This document shows, one piece after another, positions 58,121 through 64,000 of a stretch of 64,000 nucleotides of DNA. A program made the position numbers and the translations under genes. The stretch comes from Phycisphaerales bacterium (lineage in GTDB: Bacteria > Planctomycetota > Phycisphaerae > Phycisphaerales > SM1A02): assembly GCA_014238965.1 (NCBI GenBank), contig JABAAC010000072.1, positions 1 to 64,000 on the forward strand. The letters run 5' to 3'. The notes under the pieces are model-generated. The model ran no database searches. It was given only the letters and a program-made list of their open reading frames with translations, and had not been told where the DNA came from. Positions within the stretch are counted from its first letter, which is position 1; each line of letters opens with the position of its first letter.

Positions 58121-58711
58121 TCAACGCTTGGAGAACTGGAAGCGTTTGCGAGCTCCGGGCTGACCAGGCTTCTTGCGTTCCACTTTGCGTGGGTCACGTG
58201 TGAGGAAGTCGTGGTCACGCAACGTGGAATCCAGCGATGGATCGTAGTTCCGAAGCGCTCGGGCAAGACCAAGCACAATGGCGCCCGCTTGGCCGGTGTA
58301 TCCACCACCATGGATGTTGACGGCCACATCGACAGCGCCGGCCGTGCCGGTCGTCTTGAGGACATGGTTGATGTCGTTGTGGTCTCGCTCTTGTGAGAAG
58401 AATTCTTCGAGCGTACGTTTGTTGATGATGAAGGAGCCGGATCCGGCTTTGACGCGAACGCGGGCAACGGCGGCCTTTCGGCGGCCGGTACCCCAGAACC
58501 AGCCGCCAGCGGCCGGCTTGGTCACCACAGTTCGTTCGGTGATCGTCACTGGTGCAGCGGTTTTCGAGTCAGTCAATGTGACTTCGGCAGCTGGTGCTTC
58601 GACTGCAGGCTCCGCAACCGCAGGCATCTTTGCCTTGGGTGTATCTGGCGTGGCTTCGCTTGCAGCGGTACCGTTGTCGGCAGTGGCATCGTTCGTTGTC
58701 TCTTCGCTCAT
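58121..58711 (-). CDS. rpsI: 30S ribosomal protein S9 with long N-terminal extension
   Basis: FWGTGRRKAAVARVRVKAGSGSFIINKR ... LTRDPRKVERKKPGQPGARKRFQFSKR. Confidence 0.95.
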   Translation of the reverse strand: MSEETTNDATADNGTAASEATPDTPKAKMPAVAEPAVEAPAAEVTLTDSKTAAPVTITERTVVTKPAAGGWFWGTGRRKAAVARVRVKAGSGSFIINKRTLEEFFSQERDHNDINHVLKTTGTAGAVDVAVNIHGGGYTGQAGAIVLGLARALRNYDPSLDSTLRDHDFLTRDPRKVERKKPGQPGARKRFQFSKR

Positions 58712-58730
58712 CACGTCTCTTTGACTCCAG

Positions 58731-59165
58731 TCAGACGGCCATTGCAGCGGGTTGCTGCGCGTGATGCGGGTGATCGGTACCGGCATACACTTTGAGTTTG
58801 CTCATCATTTGTCGGCCAAGTCGGCTCTTGGGAAGCATGCGGCGAACGGCGTTTTCAACAACGCGTTCGGGATGCTTGGCAAGCACATCACCGACGGGAC
58901 GTTCACGCAGGCCACCGGGATATCCCGAGTAGCTCTGCACCATTCGTTGCTCCGCTTTTCTGCCGGTGAGCACGATCTTCTCAGCATTGGTCACGACGAC
59001 GAAGTCGCCACAGTCAACATGTGGCGTGTAATCGGCGCGATGCTTGCCCATCAGAACAGTTGCGATGGCCGTTGCCATACGACCGAGGATCTGTCCATCA
59101 GCATCCATGTGATGCCACGAACGATCCACGTCTTGGCGAGTACGGAATGTGGTTTGACGGGGCAT
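58731..59165 (-). CDS. rplM: 50S ribosomal protein L13
   Basis: WHHMDADGQILGRMATAIATVLMGKHRADYTPHVDCGDFVVVTNAEKIVLTGRK. Confidence 0.95.
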   Translation of the reverse strand: MPRQTTFRTRQDVDRSWHHMDADGQILGRMATAIATVLMGKHRADYTPHVDCGDFVVVTNAEKIVLTGRKAEQRMVQSYSGYPGGLRERPVGDVLAKHPERVVENAVRRMLPKSRLGRQMMSKLKVYAGTDHPHHAQQPAAMAV

Positions 59166-59260
59166 GGCCCTGTCCTTCCTAAAAACCTGAACGTGAGCCA
59201 AATGCAGCGCACGTGAATTCATGTGTCCGGGGCCTTGCAAGACCACCGGGCGAACCGAGC

Positions 59261-59288
59261 AGGATAGCGAACCACCTGTAAAAATCAA
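59261..59288 (-). promoter_or_regulatory. candidate sigma70-type promoter for rplM-rpsI
   Basis: Minus strand TTGATT-16 nt-TATCCT about 100 nt upstream of rplM. Confidence 0.35.
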
Positions 59289-59345
59289 GCCCCTGAGCCC
59301 CTAGAGGGGGCTGTGGGCGTGTTCTAGAGGGGGTACAGTCCAGCC

Positions 59346-60791
59346 ATGGACACACGCCTATCAAATCAAGGCCCTGAGGGGCCTGACGCCGCCCCCTCTG
59401 GCCCTTTTCGCCCCCACCCGTGGATTGCATGGTTCGTGGTGCTGCTTGTGGCAGGTGGGTCCATCGCGTTGCAGTCCATGGACGCCACAGCCCCCATCGT
59501 AGACGCCGAGGGTGAGATTGAAACAGGCAATGCCTCACATATCCAGGAGCCCTCCGATCTTGCGGGGCTCGGCGACGACGCCATGGTGACTATTCAGGGC
59601 CGCCCGCTGCTGGGAATGATGACCCTTGTACCAAGCGAATTTGAATCTGAGATTGACAAACTGCTGGTCAATCGACAGCCGGTTCAACAAATTCGTGGCT
59701 GGATCTTGTTGGGGGTCAATGATCCAGACGCAGGGATCAAGGGTCTCCGCGAGTTGGCTTCCTTGGATGACAAGACCGTACCAGTGAAAGTGGTCACGGC
59801 CGCGCTACATGCAGCTGAAGCAATGGCAGGCGATCCATCTTTTGACGAAGCACATCTTCAATCCGAACTTGGTTGGTTTGGCAATTTGGCCTGGGCCATT
59901 GGCGGGGACTCCGCCGAGTTGGAGGCCATGCAAAATAGCGCACGCAATGTGGTCATCGTGCTCGCTATAGGTATCTGCGTGCTGGCACTCTCTGCACTGG
60001 CCGGACTGGTGCTGGGCATCATCGCGTTAGTGAAGATCAACGATGGGTCGCTTCGATCCGGACTTCAGCCGCCTGACATGTTGCACGGGCTCTACGCCGA
60101 GACGTTTGCCGTGTGGCTGGTGCTGTTCAACGTGTTGTCCATTGCTGCGGTGATCATTGCCACGGAGATAGGCGCCGCGCCATTTACGGTGTTGCTCGTA
60201 TTCTTCCCAGCGAGTTTGTTCGCACTGGTGTGGCCGAGTCTTCGTGGGTCGACACTTGCACGGACCTGCGCCGACATTGGTTGGACTCAAGGTCGAGGCA
60301 TCGTGCGCGAGATCGGCGCTGGCATCGTCGGGTGGATGGGCATGTTGCCTATTCAATTCATTGGCATTGTTTGCACACTCACGCTGATGGCGATAGCTGG
60401 TGTGGCCGAGGGTGACACCGATGCACCAACGCACCCGATTATCGATGCGCTTGGCGACCCATTTGCCGTCTTTACAGCATTCATGGTGGCGGTCGTCTTG
60501 GCACCGATCGTTGAAGAGACGGTGTTTCGGGGCCTGCTGTATCGGCAGTTACGCAGCGTCTCCCGATTCCGGCGCGGAGCCATTAGCGTTCTGGCCTCGG
60601 CATCCATCACGGGCTTGCTCTTCGCGGCGATTCATCCACAAGGTGTTTTGGGTATTCCCGCGCTGATGAGCATCGCTATTGCCGTGGCCTTCGCACGCGA
60701 ATGGCGTGGTTCGCTGATTGCACCAATGCTGATGCACGCAATGAACAATGCAATGGCTGTCACCGCGATGCTCATCATCATCAAGTGGTGA
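59346..60791 (+). CDS. CPBP-family intramembrane metalloprotease
   Basis: Multi-TM; APIVEETVFRGLLYRQL (EExxxR), LLFAAIHPQG, LMHAMNNAMAV. Confidence 0.88.
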   Translation: MDTRLSNQGPEGPDAAPSGPFRPHPWIAWFVVLLVAGGSIALQSMDATAPIVDAEGEIETGNASHIQEPSDLAGLGDDAMVTIQGRPLLGMMTLVPSEFESEIDKLLVNRQPVQQIRGWILLGVNDPDAGIKGLRELASLDDKTVPVKVVTAALHAAEAMAGDPSFDEAHLQSELGWFGNLAWAIGGDSAELEAMQNSARNVVIVLAIGICVLALSALAGLVLGIIALVKINDGSLRSGLQPPDMLHGLYAETFAVWLVLFNVLSIAAVIIATEIGAAPFTVLLVFFPASLFALVWPSLRGSTLARTCADIGWTQGRGIVREIGAGIVGWMGMLPIQFIGIVCTLTLMAIAGVAEGDTDAPTHPIIDALGDPFAVFTAFMVAVVLAPIVEETVFRGLLYRQLRSVSRFRRGAISVLASASITGLLFAAIHPQGVLGIPALMSIAIAVAFAREWRGSLIAPMLMHAMNNAMAVTAMLIIIKW

Positions 60792-60803
60792 TGGGGCAGT
60801 CGC

Positions 60804-61886
60804 TCAGCCTTTAATCGACACCGTGGGCATCTGCGTTTGCCCCGCAGCTGCAGCGATGGAAATGCGTCGGGCAAGTTCACCGGCCACGTGCTCGACGCTC
60901 GTGGTGACTGCAGTGTGGGCCTCAACCATTGCTATTGGGTCGCCCACATCGCCCGCTACGCGAACCTGTGTGTGCATTGGCATCGCGCCAAGAAACGGCA
61001 ACTGCATGTCAGTAGCCATTTGCTCTGCGCCGCCTCGACCGTACAAATCGTGTTCGCCATTGGCTTCATCGATGAACCATGACATGTTTTCGACCACACC
61101 GAGTACCGGCACGCTGAGTTGCTCGAACATCCGTACGGCGCGTCGCGCATCATCGAGCGCGACCTTTTGTGGTGTACAGACAATCACGCTTCCACGAAGG
61201 GGTAACGCTTGCGAAAGGCTTAAAGGCACATCGCCAGTGCCAGGTGGAAGATCAACAATCAGGTAGTCCAGTTCGCCCCAATTGGTCTGCAGCAACAACT
61301 GTTGAAAGGCCTTGTGAGCCATTGGGCCACGCCAGATCATTGCTTTCTCGGGATCGACGAGTTTGGCGATAGTCATCACCTTGATGTCGTTGACGACAAA
61401 CGGATCGAGGATGTTGCCCTGCGCAGTTGCTTGCATGGCATCAAGCCCAAGCATGGTGCCCAGTGAGGGTCCGTAAATGTCGCCGTCGAGCAGTCCAACC
61501 GATGCGCCGCTCCTTGCAAGACCCGCCGCGAGCAACGTGGAAATTGTGCTCTTGCCAACGCCACCTTTGCCAGCCCCAACGGCGATGACATGCTTGACGC
61601 CTGGCAAGACATCTCGTGGCGGATCGCCGCTGCGAACCTTCGCTGTGAAGGTGACGTTGATTGGTGTTGTGGTGTCTTCACCATGGGCTTGAATGGCAGC
61701 TTCGATATCAGCTCGGATGCGATCTTTCATGGGGCATGCGGGCGTGGTCAGCTCAATCGTGATATCGATGGTGTCAGCACCCACCTGCACATCCTTGACC
61801 ATGCGTAGCGATATGAGATCGCTGCCCAAATCGGGGTCAGGAACGGTGGCCAGTGCAGCAAGGACGGTTTCGGTGGTATGCGACAT
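60804..61886 (-). CDS. Mrp/ApbC-family Fe-S cluster carrier ATPase
   Basis: MIP18 N-terminal domain; GAGKGGVGKSTISTLLAAGLARSGASVGLLDGDIYGPS; DYLIVDLPPGTGD. Confidence 0.93.
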   Translation of the reverse strand: MSHTTETVLAALATVPDPDLGSDLISLRMVKDVQVGADTIDITIELTTPACPMKDRIRADIEAAIQAHGEDTTTPINVTFTAKVRSGDPPRDVLPGVKHVIAVGAGKGGVGKSTISTLLAAGLARSGASVGLLDGDIYGPSLGTMLGLDAMQATAQGNILDPFVVNDIKVMTIAKLVDPEKAMIWRGPMAHKAFQQLLLQTNWGELDYLIVDLPPGTGDVPLSLSQALPLRGSVIVCTPQKVALDDARRAVRMFEQLSVPVLGVVENMSWFIDEANGEHDLYGRGGAEQMATDMQLPFLGAMPMHTQVRVAGDVGDPIAMVEAHTAVTTSVEHVAGELARRISIAAAAGQTQMPTVSIKG

Positions 61887-61973
61887 GGGATTGGGGATGG
61901 ACTCCAGGATCAGTATCGTAGGATCTGTTAGCGGCGCTGGAGCGTGTTTCTTCAGCCCGGCCGGAGGATGTCC

Positions 61974-62927
61974 ATGCTTGCACCCCTAACACTCGCCACC
62001 TTGCTCATCGCTGCCGTGGTCACCACGGATACGCCGCCAGGATCATGGGATCCCACTAACCCCGAAGACGTTGCACGGCGGTCTACGGATACCTCCACAG
62101 GTGGCTCAGCGGAGGATCCTCTCAAGGGCCCAGATGTTCCCCCGGGCGAGCAAGGCTCAGCGAGAGGCTCTCGTGCCGGAGAGGGCTCTATGCAGATGGC
62201 ACCCACTGTGGCGGGATTGTTGGAGGCCCGATGCGGTCAGTGTCACGGCCCAGATAAGCAAAAGGGTGGGCTTCAAATTGTTCCTGTCAATCGACTGCAT
62301 GAAGGCCCCGAGAAGTTCCGGGTCATTAAGCCAGGCGATGCTGCGGGAAGTTTGCTCGTGCAGCGCATAAAGTTGCCTGCCGGCCATGACGATGTCATGC
62401 CACCGTCAGGGCAATCATTATCAGCAACCGAGATTAAGGTGATTGAAGATTGGGTGAATGCCGGAGCAACGCAGTCTGCAGCCCATGTGACGGTTGCGGG
62501 TATGGCTTCAGCTCAGGGGTCTCGAAAGCAAACGACATCTCCTCGGGTCTTTTTGCGTGCCTACATGGGGCTATCTGATCTCACGAAGGTGCAGCGCAAG
62601 GCCGGCATTGATGCCGCAACTGCAGCACGCAAGGGGATTTCGGCCGAGGACAGGAAGGTTCTTCAGGACTTTCGCACCATGCAACAGGCGATGGCCAATG
62701 GCGGCGAGTTGTCCACCGAGATTGTGGCACGTCGTCAAGAAATTCGTGGCAAGATTCAGGCCATGGAAGCAAAGGCCCGCAAAGTGCAAGGCGAGCTTTG
62801 GGCATTGCTCAACGCGGACCAGCAAGCAACGCTTCGAGCCGCTTTGGAACAAGCCGCAGCCAAGGGGCAACGAGGCCCTCGTCAAGATCGTCCAAACGGT
62901 GGTCAGAGGCCCCCCTCTACGCCCTAA
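61974..62927 (+). CDS. secreted planctomycete-type cytochrome c domain protein
   Basis: Signal peptide; LLEARCGQCHGPDKQKGGLQIVP (CxxCH), MPPSGQSLSATEIKVIEDWVNAGA. Confidence 0.82.
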   Translation: MLAPLTLATLLIAAVVTTDTPPGSWDPTNPEDVARRSTDTSTGGSAEDPLKGPDVPPGEQGSARGSRAGEGSMQMAPTVAGLLEARCGQCHGPDKQKGGLQIVPVNRLHEGPEKFRVIKPGDAAGSLLVQRIKLPAGHDDVMPPSGQSLSATEIKVIEDWVNAGATQSAAHVTVAGMASAQGSRKQTTSPRVFLRAYMGLSDLTKVQRKAGIDAATAARKGISAEDRKVLQDFRTMQQAMANGGELSTEIVARRQEIRGKIQAMEAKARKVQGELWALLNADQQATLRAALEQAAAKGQRGPRQDRPNGGQRPPSTP

Positions 62928-63175
62928 ACAGGGCGTGATTCATATCGTGTGGGATGTTCGAATCAGCCCTTGCCCCGGTGTGCGGAAGTCTCTACGATCT
63001 TCGTTTCCCCGGTGTTTTGGGGCCTTGGGCGACCCGTTCAATGGCTGCAATGTGACGCACCGGTCTCATCGCTCCTTCGATCACGTGGCGACCAGGCCCA
63101 TTGGGTTCTCTCGGATGTCCACCTGACCAAACCAATAGGCCTCCAGACTTGTTTGGGGCCCAGGGATTTGAACTT

Positions 63176-64000
63176 ATGACCGGTACGTTGGTTTCTCCTC
63201 ATGGTGGCACGCTTGTCAATCGAATGGTCGATGCCGATTCGCTTGAGTCGCTTCGTATAGAAGCAGCGTCGCTGCCTCGTATTGACATGAGCGCAAAGCA
63301 AGCTTGTGATCTGGAAATGATCGCTATGGGGGCCTTTAGCCCATTGACTGGATTCGTCAAAGAGGCTGACTTTCGAAGTATCTGCTCTGACATGCGTCTC
63401 GCCGATGGCACAGTCTGGCCCATTCCTGCAACGCTGGCCGTTGACGACGATGTCAAGAGCACCCTTGAAGTTGGCTCACGAGCCGCCTTGTATCACAGCG
63501 ATGGCACGCTCATGGCAGTCATCGATGTCGAAGAGGTGTATGCCCATGACCGCGAGATCGAACTCTCGGGCGTCTTCCGAACAACTGACCAGGCACATCC
63601 AGGCGTTGCACAAGTACTGGCCGAAGGCGATTGGCTTGTCGGTGGCGTCGTACACGTCCTTACCGTGCTGCCTGAGCATGAGCCCGGTGAGCAATTCACT
63701 GAGCACCGCCTGACCCCGGAGCAAACTCGCGCTGCGTTCACAGAGCGTGGATGGTCTACGGTTGCGGGATTCCAGACTCGAAATCCGATTCACCGTGCGC
63801 ATGAGTACCTGTGCAAATGTGCCACTGAGATTTGCGATGGTCTATTGATTCATCCGCTTGTTGGTGAGACGAAGGAAGGCGACATTCCAGCTGATGTCCG
63901 TATGAAGTGCTACGAGACTATTATCGAGCATTACTTCGTCGAGGACTGCACGTGCCTCAGCGTGATGCCGGCAGCTATGCGGTATGCCGGTCCTCGTGAA
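63176..64000 (+). CDS. sat: sulfate adenylyltransferase (ATP sulfurylase), truncated by window end
   Basis: Open from ATG 63176 to the edge (absent from the ORF track): MTGTLVSPHGGTLVNRM...MGAFSPLTGFV...GFQTRNPIHRAHEYL...IHPLVGETKEGDIPADVR. Confidence 0.93.
   Translation, partial: MTGTLVSPHGGTLVNRMVDADSLESLRIEAASLPRIDMSAKQACDLEMIAMGAFSPLTGFVKEADFRSICSDMRLADGTVWPIPATLAVDDDVKSTLEVGSRAALYHSDGTLMAVIDVEEVYAHDREIELSGVFRTTDQAHPGVAQVLAEGDWLVGGVVHVLTVLPEHEPGEQFTEHRLTPEQTRAAFTERGWSTVAGFQTRNPIHRAHEYLCKCATEICDGLLIHPLVGETKEGDIPADVRMKCYETIIEHYFVEDCTCLSVMPAAMRYAGPRE

Noticed and set aside
57742-58467. 241-aa minus-strand ORF
   Set aside because: Out-of-frame shadow of rpsI and antisense to the sigma-like gene; low-complexity translation and no start context.
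63150-63178. tRNA T-arm-like string on the minus strand (AAGTTCAAATCCCTGGGCCCC), possible tRNA fragment or att site
   Set aside because: The putative T-stem ATAAG/CCCTG does not pair, no D-arm or anticodon arm is present, and it abuts the sat start codon.
1-64000. CRISPR arrays, prophage, transposons, restriction-modification or toxin-antitoxin modules
   Set aside because: No regularly spaced repeats, integrase/transposase motifs, methyltransferase motifs or recognisable small TA pairs were seen in reading the window.

Overview
This 64 kb window looks chromosomal and planctomycete-like, probably Phycisphaerae. That is inferred from dockerin/FG-GAP secreted proteins, a Ser/Thr kinase-TPR protein, PEP-CTERM-like 'PAPGALALLG..GRRRRR' tails, a divergent sigma-like protein and a planctomycete-type CxxCH domain. 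The left half is a catabolic region: a split phenylacetyl-CoA (paa) pathway (paaN, paaY, paaD-C-B-A, thiolase; then hydrolase-thioesterase-paaF-G-H) around a branched-chain 2-oxoacid dehydrogenase operon (E1a, E1b, E2, divergent E3). HMG-CoA lyase, fumarase and a sirtuin lie further along. The right half is mostly housekeeping: rpsR, murG/ftsW, miaB, rho, psuG, DEAD-box helicase, alr, mqnA, rplM-rpsI, mrp, and sat cut by the window edge. One tRNA-Arg(CCU) and several intrinsic terminators are visible. I saw no CRISPR array, transposase, integrase or prophage. The items most worth follow-up are: (i) three tandem PEP-CTERM-like paralogs with unusually long, structured leaders; (ii) a ~534-aa divergent sigma-70-like protein downstream of mqnA; (iii) an APC permease-EIIA-RCK_C fusion; (iv) a secreted protein with four tandem CxxSG...CCxxC metal-binding-like modules; (v) a duplicated-domain PaaB and an epoxidase operon lacking paaE; (vi) a divergent E3 that has lost the NAD GxGxxG motif. 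All family calls come from reading motifs; no database search was run.
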